This document shows positions 45,965 to 55,903 of a stretch of DNA of 64,000 nt, in pieces (position 1 is the stretch's first letter; every line of letters starts with the position of its first letter). Made by a program: the position numbers and the translations under genes. This DNA is from Rhodobacteraceae bacterium Araon29 (lineage in GTDB: Bacteria; Pseudomonadota; Alphaproteobacteria; Rhodobacterales; Rhodobacteraceae). The stretch lies in contig CP046865.1 of assembly GCA_039640505.1 (NCBI GenBank), forward strand, positions 124,001 through 188,000, written 5' to 3'. Under the pieces are notes generated by a model. That model did not search any database, was not told the DNA's origin, and saw nothing but the letters and a program-made list of their open reading frames with translations.

Positions 45965-47230
45965 ATGACACAGCAACGGCTCTTCGCGCGATCACTTTTC
46001 GACCATGCAATTCAGGCAGCAGAGCCTGCAAGCGCGGTGCAGCGTTCATTGAGCGCGGCGCCTCTTCCAGCTTTGCCAGACGGTCGGTTAATCTTGATTG
46101 CCGTAGGTAAAGCTGCCTGTGCAATGATTGAAGAAGCGATGGATCACGCGCCGCAAAGTGCAACTGTTCAAGCCATTGCAGTCACAAATTACGAAAATGC
46201 GCGCCCAATAGAAGGCTGTGAGGTAATTGCCGCAGGTCATCCGGTTCCCGATGAAAATGGATTAAAGGCGTCAGAGCGAATAACCGAGATCCTAACAAAG
46301 GCGGGGTCTTCAGATTTCATTCTAACGTTAATCTCTGGCGGTGGATCTGCACTTTTACCATCTCCTATTGATGGCATTACACTGCAAGATAAAATCAAAA
46401 CCAATGAACTTTTGCTTAGCAATGGTTACGAAATTGGGGAAATGAATTTAATCCGGCAGCAGTTATCACGCTTAAAAGGCGGAGGGATGACGTGTTTGGC
46501 ATCACCCGCGCCTGTGCGATCTCTAATCATTTCTGATGTCATTGGCGATGATTTGCGTGTAATTGCAAGTGGCCCAACTGTATCACCTATTGGCACAGCC
46601 GAGCAGGCCGCCAAACTGCTGCGCTCACGCGGACATTTTGACAAGCTTCCAAAAAATGTTCAGCGGCATTTAAATAACGGTACCTCTAAGAATTCTGATA
46701 CGCTGCAACAGGTCCAAAATCAGCTTATTTGTTCAAATTTGTATAGTCTAAATGCGATGCACGCAGCAGCAGACAATTGGAATCCCCAATTAGTGTCTGA
46801 TAATTTGCAAGGAAACGTTAAAGAGGCCTCATTAGAGATAGCAAATTTCATCAAAGGACAAAAACCCAACGGCCCTAAAGTATTTTTATGGGGCGGCGAA
46901 ACAACGGTTAATGTTTCTGGGTCTGGTCGCGGCGGTCGCAATCAGGAATTAGCACTAAGGGTTGCACTAAATCTAAAAAGCATGCCTGGAAATTGGGTAT
47001 TCCTAAGCGGAGGCACCGATGGGCGCGATGGGCCCACTGATGCCGCTGGTGGGCTAGTGGACGCAAAAACCCCTGAACGAATCCTGACGGCAGGTGGAGA
47101 CATCACAAAATTATTGTACAACAGCGATAGTTACCACGCCCTGTCCTTGGCAAATGACCTACTCATCACCGGCGCTACCGGAACAAATGTGGCGGATGTT
47201 CAAATATTTGTCACAAGTGGATTAAATTGA
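45965..47230 (+). CDS. gckA: Glycerate 2-kinase (MOFRL family)
   Basis: Phosphorylates D-glycerate to 2-phosphoglycerate, linking the hydroxypyruvate branch to PEP. The 421 residues match the GckA/TtuD family, with [32 protein letters not shown] and a C-terminal MOFRL-type region ([13 protein letters not shown], then [16 protein letters not shown]). The ATG at 45965 follows an in-frame TTG and lacks a good ribosome binding site. The gene is richer in A+T than its neighbours (about 40% G+C in a sampled line). It overlaps convergent trxA by nine bases. Confidence 0.93.
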   Translation: MTQQRLFARSLFDHAIQAAEPASAVQRSLSAAPLPALPDGRLILIAVGKAACAMIEEAMDHAPQSATVQAIAVTNYENARPIEGCEVIAAGHPVPDENGLKASERITEILTKAGSSDFILTLISGGGSALLPSPIDGITLQDKIKTNELLLSNGYEIGEMNLIRQQLSRLKGGGMTCLASPAPVRSLIISDVIGDDLRVIASGPTVSPIGTAEQAAKLLRSRGHFDKLPKNVQRHLNNGTSKNSDTLQQVQNQLICSNLYSLNAMHAAADNWNPQLVSDNLQGNVKEASLEIANFIKGQKPNGPKVFLWGGETTVNVSGSGRGGRNQELALRVALNLKSMPGNWVFLSGGTDGRDGPTDAAGGLVDAKTPERILTAGGDITKLLYNSDSYHALSLANDLLITGATGTNVADVQIFVTSGLN

Positions 47231-47542
47231 GTCTTGTATCCAGCTTTGCAAGGCTGCCTTCGGCGCCGCCCCTGCACGATTAGAAATCACCTGACCATCT
47301 TTGAAGATAAAAAGAGCGGGAATTCCGCGAACACCCATCGCTGCGGGTGAATTAGGGTTGTTATCTACATCCACTTTGACGACTTTAATCTGCCCTTCCA
47401 TTTCATTGGACAGCTCTTCCAGTGCTGGACCGATTTGCTTGCAGGGACCACACCATTCTGCCCAAAAATCGACCACAACAGGAATGTCTGAGTTTTTTAC
47501 TTCTGCGTCAAAAGTTTCATCTGTTACAGCTACTGTCGCCAT
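47222..47542 (-). CDS. trxA: Thioredoxin
   Basis: Cytoplasmic dithiol-disulfide oxidoreductase, 106 residues, with the active site WCGPC (Cys31, Cys34) and the conserved cis-proline region [14 protein letters not shown]. No signal peptide. AGGAGAAAAAA precedes the ATG. It lies 60 bases downstream of addA on the same strand, a common alphaproteobacterial arrangement. Confidence 0.97.
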   Translation of the reverse strand: MATVAVTDETFDAEVKNSDIPVVVDFWAEWCGPCKQIGPALEELSNEMEGQIKVVKVDVDNNPNSPAAMGVRGIPALFIFKDGQVISNRAGAAPKAALQSWIQDSI

Positions 47543-47602
47543 TTTTTTCTCCTATCGTGACCTGCTCGCTCATTGCAAAACTAGGGTTGCACCGTTCAAA
47601 CG

Positions 47603-50600
47603 TCAAGAGAGCTCGACCTTAGAAATTTCCGCCGCCACCGAAGCGTAACTAATCGGCATCAATAGCGCTGATTTTGTCCATAAAATCGCTGGTTTAACTG
47701 TATGGTGCGGATAAAGCCTGGCCACGGCAGTCGCATATGCCCCGAGCTGCCGCAATAATCCCAAAGGCACTTCCAATGGCGTGTCTGGGACATTTGCGTT
47801 TGTTTTGAAATCGACAACCCAAACATCATCATCCCGAACCAACAACCGATCAATAACACCTTTCATCTGTTCTGCGTGCTGTGGGGAAAGTTGCCCAGAA
47901 ATACCAACTTCGCATAAGGCTTCCGGTGAAAATAAAAAGCCTAGATCAGGGTTTTGAATCACACCGGCTGCTTCGCGCAATAACGCGGAAAATTCAAGCG
48001 GCGCGGCCGCAACCCCGGCTGCTGCCAAAATAGAAGTGCCTTGCTGTGGCCAGAGCCTTTGATCCACATCAGGAAGTACTTCGAGCAATTTATGAATTTG
48101 AATGCCGCGCTTTTTAGCGGCGGCCTCATCCGAATTGTCCTCATGGGGAAGTGCCTTAGCGCCGCCAAGTTCTGACGGGCTGAGAGGCGCCTTTGGTTGA
48201 TGCGTTTCGGGGGGCGGGCTGTTTACCCAGTCTGGAAGAGAAATGGAAATGGCGCCTTCTTTGCTGGAACCAACTTTGGCACTGCTTGGCCAAGTACCAT
48301 GTTCAACCCGAAGACCGTCACCGAGACCAAAAGAGTATCTAACCGCACCCGTGTGCTGCATCGCGCTTTGGACTTTGTTGTACCAAGCCGTTGGCTCGCC
48401 CGTGATGTCGCCTGCAGCAGCAATCATAAGCCATTTTTCCGCCCGCGTCATGGCCACATAAAGCAAACGGTCGCGCTCATAAATCTCTGATTGCTGTTTT
48501 TCAGCGACCGCCCGTCGCACCGCATCAGGCATTTCATCAGATTTTGTTTTCCAAATCACCCCGTCTTCAGCATTAATTAATTCATCTTGCAACCGCATTT
48601 GGCGATGCGCGCAATCAGGTAGGACAACTATTGGTGATTCCAAGCCTTTGGCACCATGCACAGTCATCACCCGTATCTGGTTGCCTGCACTGTCCATTTG
48701 ACGTTTGATTTCCAATGTATCGGTTTCCATCCAGACCAAAAACCCTGTGAGGCTTGGCACGTCGTTTCGTTCATATGACAGCGCTTGTGACAAAAGCGCG
48801 TTAAGCCCATCTTCAGCTTCTAGGCCCAAACGTGATAGGATTTTTGACCGCCCATCATGGCGCGATAAAATACGTTCCAGCAGATCAAAGGGTCGCAGGA
48901 AATCAGCCTGTTGCAAAAGGTCATGAAGCACGGTCAATTCAGCTTGATATTCATCCGAGGCGCTTCGCATTTTTTGCCACAAAAATTGTTTTCCTCGCCC
49001 ATGTGCTAGGGAAAACAGCCTTTGTTCACCCCAATTAAAAAGCGGCGATTTCAGCGTGATAGCTAGGGAAAGATCATCTTCAGGCGTAGCAAGAAAGGAC
49101 AACAATGCTGCCAAGTCTCGCACTGCGAGCTCTGCCCCTACTTTAAGCCGATCAGCGCCTGCAATTGGCAAATTTCTGGCTTTACAGGCTCGAATGATTT
49201 CATGAAACAAATCTGACCTACGCTGCACCAAGATTAAAAAATCACCCGGCTCAACGGGCCGCGCAGGATAGTTGCCCTTTTCATCCGGACCCAGCGGCAA
49301 AGGAGTACGGCTTGAAATCATTTGATCAATGGATCGAGCAACTTCATTGGCGAGTTGCACCAGATGATTGTCTTGTCCAAGCAAATCCACTGGCCGCTGC
49401 CATTCGGTATCTTTTTGCCGTTCTACAGGATCAATGACTGGCCACAAATCAACTCGGCCAGGTAAATCAGTTTTGAAAGCACGGTGCTTTTGGTCCGCTG
49501 CAAAGCCAGAGCTGATATGCTCTTGAAAGGTTTGATCAACCACGCTGAGGATCGCAGACGAAGAGCGAAAAGAATATTCTAATGTGGTGTCTAAAAGAGG
49601 TGTTTCACTTTGTTTTAGCCGCTCGGAAAACTCTCGCTTCATGCGATCAAATTCGGTGGGATCAGCGCCTTGAAACGAATAAATCGACTGTTTTTTATCG
49701 CCAACGACAAAAATGGTTCGCCGCACGCCAGCGCGCGCGCCTTGGCCGCTGGTAAACTCTTGGGCCAAGGACTGGATGACATCCCATTGTACTGGACTGG
49801 TATCTTGGGCTTCATCAACCAAAATGTGATCAATGCCGCCATCCAGACGGTATAACACCCAGTCGGCCACTTTGGGATCACTTAAAAGATTGCGCGCCCT
49901 TAAGATTAAATCATCAAAATCAAGCCAACCACGCAGCTGTTTTTGGCGTTCATAGCGGGGTAGAAATCCGGCAGAAAATTCATGCAAAATAGCTGTTTTC
50001 TCCGCCGCTTGCAAGGAAAGCCGTGTCTCGCGCAGATCTTCGACTTGCAGCATAAGCCCTTCTAACTCGAGCATATCTTCGGCCATGGCCCCAAGGCGCA
50101 AATCTTTGCTGGGAAACTTGCCAATTTTGGCCCCGAAAGGGTTTTTAGCAGAGCTGCCAAACAAAAATACGCCTTCAAGGATCGCGAGGGCACTAAAAGA
50201 GGCGTTGGTGATCTGGCGCAATTGGGCGGCCATTTTAACATCTGTTTTCCCGCCCCCGTCCAAATGGGGAATAATCCGGGCAATCAAATCGAGATGCTCT
50301 TTGCTCAAAACCTCTGACAAAACGGTCGCTTCGCATAAGCCCGGCGCAAGGCCAAAGCGCGCCCATATTTCGCTGCGGGGCGATATAAGCTGAAGTTTGT
50401 GGCGATATTTTACCACCGATTGAACAAGTTTTTCCAAAGAATGCTCACCGGCATAGAGCGATAGCGCATCAACCAATGGCGCCTCTGCTGACTGCGCCAT
50501 GGTTTCCAAAACCTCGCCGCACAAAAGAACTGCGGCCCGCTCTTCCATTTCTTTGAATTGGGGGCTCACACCAGCTTCCAACGGAAAGCGCCGCAAAATT

Positions 50601-50986
50601 GTCGCGCAAAAGGAATGGATGGTTTGAATTTTTAGCCCACCCGGCGCTTCTATGGCGCGGGCAAAAAGCGTGCGCGCGCGGCGCAAAGTGGCCTGATCAG
50701 GGGGTTGGTCAAGCCCGAGCTTGATCAATTCTTGGCCAAGAGTGTTATTTCCGAGCATCGCCCATTTGCCCAACCTTTTGAACAGCCGGTTTTGCATTTC
50801 ACTGGCTGCAGCCTTGGTATAGGTCAAACACAGGATATGCTCAGGCGAAATTCCACTAAGCAATAGGCGCGCCACACGGTCTGTCAAAACTTTGGTTTTA
50901 CCAGAGCCCGCATTGGCAGATAGCCATGTGGACATATTGGGATGCGCAGCCTGCACTTGGCGCTGGGTGGCAGCATCGCGGATCAT
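47603..50986 (-). CDS. addA: Double-strand break repair helicase-nuclease AddA
   Basis: Helicase-nuclease subunit of AddAB, which processes broken DNA ends for RecA recombination. The 1127 residues have the UvrD-type Walker A (SANAGSGKTKVL), the motif HILVDEAQDTSPVQW, and a C-terminal RecB-type nuclease motif (VVDFKTN). I placed the start at the ATG at 50986, with GGAGG five bases before it and ATGA overlap with the addB stop. A frame 13 codons longer is possible but lies inside addB. Confidence 0.95.
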   Translation of the reverse strand: MIRDAATQRQVQAAHPNMSTWLSANAGSGKTKVLTDRVARLLLSGISPEHILCLTYTKAAASEMQNRLFKRLGKWAMLGNNTLGQELIKLGLDQPPDQATLRRARTLFARAIEAPGGLKIQTIHSFCATILRRFPLEAGVSPQFKEMEERAAVLLCGEVLETMAQSAEAPLVDALSLYAGEHSLEKLVQSVVKYRHKLQLISPRSEIWARFGLAPGLCEATVLSEVLSKEHLDLIARIIPHLDGGGKTDVKMAAQLRQITNASFSALAILEGVFLFGSSAKNPFGAKIGKFPSKDLRLGAMAEDMLELEGLMLQVEDLRETRLSLQAAEKTAILHEFSAGFLPRYERQKQLRGWLDFDDLILRARNLLSDPKVADWVLYRLDGGIDHILVDEAQDTSPVQWDVIQSLAQEFTSGQGARAGVRRTIFVVGDKKQSIYSFQGADPTEFDRMKREFSERLKQSETPLLDTTLEYSFRSSSAILSVVDQTFQEHISSGFAADQKHRAFKTDLPGRVDLWPVIDPVERQKDTEWQRPVDLLGQDNHLVQLANEVARSIDQMISSRTPLPLGPDEKGNYPARPVEPGDFLILVQRRSDLFHEIIRACKARNLPIAGADRLKVGAELAVRDLAALLSFLATPEDDLSLAITLKSPLFNWGEQRLFSLAHGRGKQFLWQKMRSASDEYQAELTVLHDLLQQADFLRPFDLLERILSRHDGRSKILSRLGLEAEDGLNALLSQALSYERNDVPSLTGFLVWMETDTLEIKRQMDSAGNQIRVMTVHGAKGLESPIVVLPDCAHRQMRLQDELINAEDGVIWKTKSDEMPDAVRRAVAEKQQSEIYERDRLLYVAMTRAEKWLMIAAAGDITGEPTAWYNKVQSAMQHTGAVRYSFGLGDGLRVEHGTWPSSAKVGSSKEGAISISLPDWVNSPPPETHQPKAPLSPSELGGAKALPHEDNSDEAAAKKRGIQIHKLLEVLPDVDQRLWPQQGTSILAAAGVAAAPLEFSALLREAAGVIQNPDLGFLFSPEALCEVGISGQLSPQHAEQMKGVIDRLLVRDDDVWVVDFKTNANVPDTPLEVPLGLLRQLGAYATAVARLYPHHTVKPAILWTKSALLMPISYASVAAEISKVELS

Positions 50987-53922
50987 GTTAAATCCTCCGG
51001 TACGGGCGTATCGCTTAGGGTCCATTCTCCAAATCTTGACAGCTGGTCATAATCGGAAAAATCTTTCACGCTAAAGAGCGCCCGACGCGCGCTATAGCCT
51101 TGCTCATAAGATTGATATGACGCGATTAAGTCTTTGAACTTTTCCCACGCGCTATCGAGCGGCTCATCGTCAAAAGGCGCGATTTGTTCTTTGTACTTTC
51201 CACCAATGCCAATAAAAGCGGCCGTTGCCACTGGCGCAGGGTCGATTTCTTTAAACCCGCCCTGTTCGGCAATTGCAGCCATTAGATATAATTGTTTATC
51301 AAAAACGCGTTGTTGATCGGGTGTCGGGGGCGTGCCGGTTTTATAGTCATAAATGCGCAGCCTACCGTCTTCTGCCTGGTCAATCCGGTCGGCGATGGCC
51401 GTCAGGGTAAAATTTAACCCTTCGATGGCCAATTCGCCGAAACGCTCAAAAGCAGCCGGTTCGGCATGGCGCTGGCGGTCAGTTTCCTTAACGATCAAAT
51501 CGGGTGCAATTTTTTGCATCCGCGTCTGCCAAAAAATACGGCTGACAGCCCATGGAACATTCTGATCCAAGGTTGTGCGGGCAATTTCTAAAAATTGACT
51601 GACCCGATCTTTGGATGGCGAGCTTGTCCAGTTCTTGATAAAATTTTCCATGATACTGTGGGCGATAATGCCGCGCAGTTTGGCATCGGGCGCTTGGTCC
51701 AAAGGGCCGAGGGGAAGAAGTTTCAGCACGTGCTTGGCATAGATTGCATAAGGGTTGCGGATCAGCGATTTAATATCGGTTACTGAAATCTTCGTGGGGC
51801 GAGCGGAAAGCGGCGGGCGCGGTGCTGGGCGTGTGGCCGGCGCTCTGGGCTCACAGGCCTCAAATTGATCCACAAATGCCAAGTAGTGCGCACCGCGGTC
51901 TTGCATTGCATCGAGTGCCTGCGGTCCGCCGTTATCAGTGAGCCCACTGAGCAAATTGGTTAACCGGTTGAGCCAGCGGGACGGGACGGTTTCAGCATCA
52001 TCAGAGCGAATAGACCTTGTAATCCATACATTTTTTGCCGCCACCGCCTGTTGAAAATCATGCGCTGAAAGCCCGATGCGCCGCTCGGGAAGCAAAAGTC
52101 CAACCGCATGCCGCATCGTTCTATTGAGCCAGGGATCCGGGCTTGGCGATTGTGGCCAGCTTGTTTCATTTAGACCGCCCAAAATCACCAGATCAGCCCC
52201 CTGAACCCGCGCCTCTAGGGTGCCCCATATCAGCAGATGCGGGTGTGGCGTATCGTGATCGCGCACTTCTTTCTGGTTTAGAACTCCGTTGAAGATTTGA
52301 CTATAATCCTGCACTGACATTATACCTGCATGCGCGGAAGCAGCTTTGATATCGTTAATCACAGCGCGGGCCTCTTGGCCGGCCTTTTTGGCCCAAAGCG
52401 TGCCGGTTTCTTCCTCTGGCAGTGGCTGGCATCCTGCAGAGATGAGTTCGGCTTGGCGAATGTGCTGATCGAAAAAGTCACAAAATGCACTTTGGCCATC
52501 AGTGTTTTGGCCGGTGAAACAGCGGATTGCCCATTCGGCCCACTCGGTGGCTATGTCATGAGGGTGACTAGCTGCCCATTGCTTTAATATTTCCGTATCG
52601 GGATAGGGAATGGCCTTTTTGCGCAAATGCAGTTCAAGCTCGCGGGTGAGCAAAAGATGATCGCCGCGTGCACTGCCGGTGTGGGTCAGGGGATGCTTGA
52701 GCAATGCGAGCAATTGGGCGGTGGTCAAAGGCCCGGCAAGCAGGCCGCAAACATGACGCAGAAACCGGCCCGGCGGGGTGAGCGGAAGCGGAATACCTGC
52801 GCTGTCATCTGGTAAAATACCCCACCGATCAAGTGCGGCTGTCACCTGCCGCGTGAGCTGCCGGTCAGGAGTGATTAGCGCCGCTGTTTGGCCTTCTTCT
52901 GCAGCTTGGCGCAGACGCAGTGCAATGGCGAGCGCTTCGTGCCGCGTATTGGGCGCTTCCAGCAGGGTCATGGATTCGGTAGCTTGTGCAAGATTGGCAA
53001 GTTTTGGCCCTTCGGCAAGCCAGCAATCGGTCACTGGGGCCGGGCGTAATGCCAAGGACACCAAGGCAGTTCTGGGATCGGGTGCAGCATCACCAATAGG
53101 CCAGTGTTCGACCTGATCTGGGGTCTGGTCCAAAATGCTAAGCAGATTATAAAATCGATATTGCGGGTGATCCTCAGCGCTCAGCGCCTCGGCCAGATCA
53201 ATCCACGCTGGTTGCGGCATATCAAAGTCGAAGCCCGGCAGCAGAATAGAGCCTTGCGGCAATTGAGCGACCGCTTTCATCAGCTCTAGCGTGGTGCCGC
53301 GCGATCCTGTAGATCCGGCTATTATGACTGGCTCGGAAATCGGATTCTTGATCCATTTTGCAGTCAGATGGTTTACAATTTTCCGCTGAAGCCCTTCTTT
53401 GTCAGGTTCAGTTTGACGGGTATCCAGATAGGTTTGCGCAATCCCCAAAAACGCTTGCATGCGTTGCCAATGGCCAGATTGGTCGGAAACATTCAGCGCG
53501 CTGATGTCTGCCGGATCAACCGCCTCGCCCTGCATTTCGTCGATTAAACTGGCAAGGCTATCAGCAAGATCAAACAGTGCGGACCGTGCCGCCAGATCGG
53601 GTTGTGATTGCAGCAGCTTGTCAATCAGTGCAATTAGCTCAAAGCGGTTTTTGAGCGAAGAGGGCGCCACTGGCAATTCCAGATCTGTCGCAAACCCGCT
53701 AAGATCGGTGAGAACATGCACCTTGGGATGCAGAATATCGGATTTTGCGGAGAAAAGCTGGCGGATGCGTCGCCGCATACGTTCGGTGTTCACAATTATA
53801 TGGCTGCGGGCCAAGGCATCCGGTGGATAGGTTTTGAAGTGCGCGCAAAGGCCGTCCACCAGAGCCTTTGGGAAATCAACACCCGGGGGTAGTCCAAAAA
53901 GTTTTTGTGTTTTGAAATTCAT
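50983..53922 (-). CDS. addB: Double-strand break repair protein AddB
   Basis: Partner of AddA; recognises recombination hot spots and supplies a second nuclease. The 979-residue protein lacks a clear Walker A motif, as in alphaproteobacterial AddB, and has a C-terminal nuclease signature (LRIYDYKTGTPP). I chose the ATG at 53922 (MNFKTQKLFGLPPG); a frame from 53997 adds 25 residues of low similarity to the family style. The ribosome binding site is weak. It is the first gene of addB-addA-trxA. Confidence 0.92.
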   Translation of the reverse strand: MNFKTQKLFGLPPGVDFPKALVDGLCAHFKTYPPDALARSHIIVNTERMRRRIRQLFSAKSDILHPKVHVLTDLSGFATDLELPVAPSSLKNRFELIALIDKLLQSQPDLAARSALFDLADSLASLIDEMQGEAVDPADISALNVSDQSGHWQRMQAFLGIAQTYLDTRQTEPDKEGLQRKIVNHLTAKWIKNPISEPVIIAGSTGSRGTTLELMKAVAQLPQGSILLPGFDFDMPQPAWIDLAEALSAEDHPQYRFYNLLSILDQTPDQVEHWPIGDAAPDPRTALVSLALRPAPVTDCWLAEGPKLANLAQATESMTLLEAPNTRHEALAIALRLRQAAEEGQTAALITPDRQLTRQVTAALDRWGILPDDSAGIPLPLTPPGRFLRHVCGLLAGPLTTAQLLALLKHPLTHTGSARGDHLLLTRELELHLRKKAIPYPDTEILKQWAASHPHDIATEWAEWAIRCFTGQNTDGQSAFCDFFDQHIRQAELISAGCQPLPEEETGTLWAKKAGQEARAVINDIKAASAHAGIMSVQDYSQIFNGVLNQKEVRDHDTPHPHLLIWGTLEARVQGADLVILGGLNETSWPQSPSPDPWLNRTMRHAVGLLLPERRIGLSAHDFQQAVAAKNVWITRSIRSDDAETVPSRWLNRLTNLLSGLTDNGGPQALDAMQDRGAHYLAFVDQFEACEPRAPATRPAPRPPLSARPTKISVTDIKSLIRNPYAIYAKHVLKLLPLGPLDQAPDAKLRGIIAHSIMENFIKNWTSSPSKDRVSQFLEIARTTLDQNVPWAVSRIFWQTRMQKIAPDLIVKETDRQRHAEPAAFERFGELAIEGLNFTLTAIADRIDQAEDGRLRIYDYKTGTPPTPDQQRVFDKQLYLMAAIAEQGGFKEIDPAPVATAAFIGIGGKYKEQIAPFDDEPLDSAWEKFKDLIASYQSYEQGYSARRALFSVKDFSDYDQLSRFGEWTLSDTPVPEDLT

Positions 53923-54053
53923 TGTCTCAATTGCCTGCCTGTCGCAGGGATCAGCATATCGGTGATCGGTGCAGATGCAAAGGATTTCCCAAAGCATAAT
54001 TCCCCCAGTGCTGAGGGATACCTGCGGCTGTTTTGGCGTCAGCTTGCGTGTCT

Positions 54054-55058
54054 TTACGCCGGATCGTTTGCCAATTGAACCGGCAAACCGGTGGCCAGCG
54101 ATTGTGCCGCGGCATCAGCTAATAGCTGCGCTTGCAACCCGTCACTGGCAGAAGGCGAAGGCGCTTGGCCACTGTTGAGAGCATCAATGAAATGTGCCAT
54201 TTCAAGGCGGTATGCTTCTTCATAACGCTCTAAAAAGAAATGCTGCGCAGGCGCTTTTTGAAACCCATTTTGTGTGGCCACCTCAACCCCGTTTTTCAAC
54301 GTATTTTCAGCGCGCAGCATTCCCTTTGATCCATGCACTTCGAGCCGTTGATCATAGCCGTAACTGGCGCGGCGTGAATTGGAAATCTGGCATATTTTAC
54401 CGCTGGCGGTGGTCAGTGTCACTGCGGCCGTATCAATATCGCCTGCCGCACCAATTTTAGGGTCAACCAAAGAAGACCCTACCGCGAAAATACTGGTTAC
54501 CTCTTCGCCCAGTAAAAACCGCGCCATGTCGAAATCATGGATCATCATATCGCGAAAAAGACCGCCCGAGGATTTGATATAGCTGATTGGGGGCGGGGAA
54601 GGGTCGCGCGACAGGATTGTAATAAGCTCGACATCGCCGATTTCACCCGAGGCGATACGGGCCTGAATGTTTGAAAAATTGGGATCAAACCGGCGATTAA
54701 AGGCGGTTAGAAAAGCAACATTTGCTTTTGTCACTGCTTTAATACAGGCGCGAATCCTATCGGCAGACATATCAATGGGTTTTTCACAAAAAATGGCTTT
54801 TCCAGCGGCAGCGGCCTCATGGATCAATTGATAATGGGTATCTGTCGGCGTACCGATGATAACCGCATCGATATCATTGTTTTCCATGATCTGTGCGCTG
54901 CTGCGCACCTCTGCGCCGGAGGCGGCAGCCAATTCTTGTGCGGCAGGCTCATAAGCATCAGCAACAGCAACCAGACGTGCTTTGCCAGCCAATTGGCCGA
55001 TCGAGCGCGCGTGTACCTGTCCAATACGGCCACATCCCAAAAGAGCCAATTTTAGCAT
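54054..55058 (-). CDS. iolG: Inositol 2-dehydrogenase
   Basis: NAD-dependent oxidation of myo-inositol to scyllo-inosose, the first catabolic step. The 334-residue Gfo/Idh/MocA protein has the Rossmann motif LLGCGRIGQVHARSI, the catalytic Lys in FCEKPID and the Asp/His region MMIHDFDMARFLLG. AAGGA lies eight bases before the ATG at 55058; the ATG at 55064 is in frame but too close to it. It is the last gene of the minus-strand iol operon and is coupled to iolJ. Confidence 0.94.
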   Translation of the reverse strand: MLKLALLGCGRIGQVHARSIGQLAGKARLVAVADAYEPAAQELAAASGAEVRSSAQIMENNDIDAVIIGTPTDTHYQLIHEAAAAGKAIFCEKPIDMSADRIRACIKAVTKANVAFLTAFNRRFDPNFSNIQARIASGEIGDVELITILSRDPSPPPISYIKSSGGLFRDMMIHDFDMARFLLGEEVTSIFAVGSSLVDPKIGAAGDIDTAAVTLTTASGKICQISNSRRASYGYDQRLEVHGSKGMLRAENTLKNGVEVATQNGFQKAPAQHFFLERYEEAYRLEMAHFIDALNSGQAPSPSASDGLQAQLLADAAAQSLATGLPVQLANDPA

Positions 55059-55063
55059 CTGCA

Positions 55064-55903
55064 TTATCCTTCTTGCTTTGCTTTGAAATCCTTTAGCACA
55101 TGTCGTGTTGCGGCCACCAAAGGATCGTGAGTTTCTTTTAGTATTGCTACCCTGTCGAAACGAGCTGGATCTGCTTTTACAGCGGATCGCAGTGCCGTAC
55201 CAAAGGCCATACGCAATTCGGTGCCTATATTAAATTTGCAAATCTTCGAGCTTTGCGCCAAATGGCGGCGCTGGGCGACCGGCACCCCCGAGCCCCCGTG
55301 GATGACTAAGGGCACGTCTGTAACCGCCTCGATCGCGCGCAGCCGCGGTTCATCAAGCCCGCCTTCCTGATCTTGTTGAAGGTGCACATTTCCGATAGAA
55401 ATAGCCATAGCATCAATGCCGGTTTCATGCGCAAATTTTGCCGCTTCATCCGGATCAGTACCAGCCGAGTTTTCCCCGCCTGAATACCCGACGAAGCCAA
55501 TCTCGCCTTCGCAGGAAATCTGCGCAGAATGCGCTAACTCTGCAATCGCAGCAGTTTCGTCTATATTTTGCTCCAAAGGTTTGCGCGATCCATCGAACAT
55601 CAGAGATGTAAACCCGCTATCAAGTGCTTCGCGGCACTCTTCGAAAGTATACCCGTGATCTAAATGGGCCACCACGGGTACCGAGGCACCTTCTGCCAAA
55701 TGGCGGAACATTTTTCCCAAAATTGGCAGCGGGGTATGGCCACGGCAACTGGGACCGGCCTGTAAAATCACAGGTACATTTTCTTGTTCAGCGGCCTCAA
55801 CATAGGCGCGCATATCTTCCCATCCAAGGGTGACCAAACCGGCCACCGCATAGCCGCCGGATTGGGCCAGCTCTAATACCTGTTTTAGGGTTGCAAGGGT
55901 CAT
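55064..55903 (-). CDS. iolJ: Class II aldolase, IolJ type (5-dehydro-2-deoxy-6-phosphogluconate aldolase)
   Basis: Predicted to split 2-deoxy-5-keto-D-gluconate 6-phosphate into dihydroxyacetone phosphate and malonate semialdehyde. The 279-residue protein is a class II fructose-bisphosphate aldolase relative with the zinc motif PVVAHLDHGYTFEE and CEGEIGFVGYSGGEN. Later come VIHGGSGVP and KFNIGTEL, which bind the phosphate. Its place in the iol operon favours IolJ over glycolytic aldolase. It overlaps iolB as ATGA. Confidence 0.9.
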   Translation of the reverse strand: MTLATLKQVLELAQSGGYAVAGLVTLGWEDMRAYVEAAEQENVPVILQAGPSCRGHTPLPILGKMFRHLAEGASVPVVAHLDHGYTFEECREALDSGFTSLMFDGSRKPLEQNIDETAAIAELAHSAQISCEGEIGFVGYSGGENSAGTDPDEAAKFAHETGIDAMAISIGNVHLQQDQEGGLDEPRLRAIEAVTDVPLVIHGGSGVPVAQRRHLAQSSKICKFNIGTELRMAFGTALRSAVKADPARFDRVAILKETHDPLVAATRHVLKDFKAKQEG

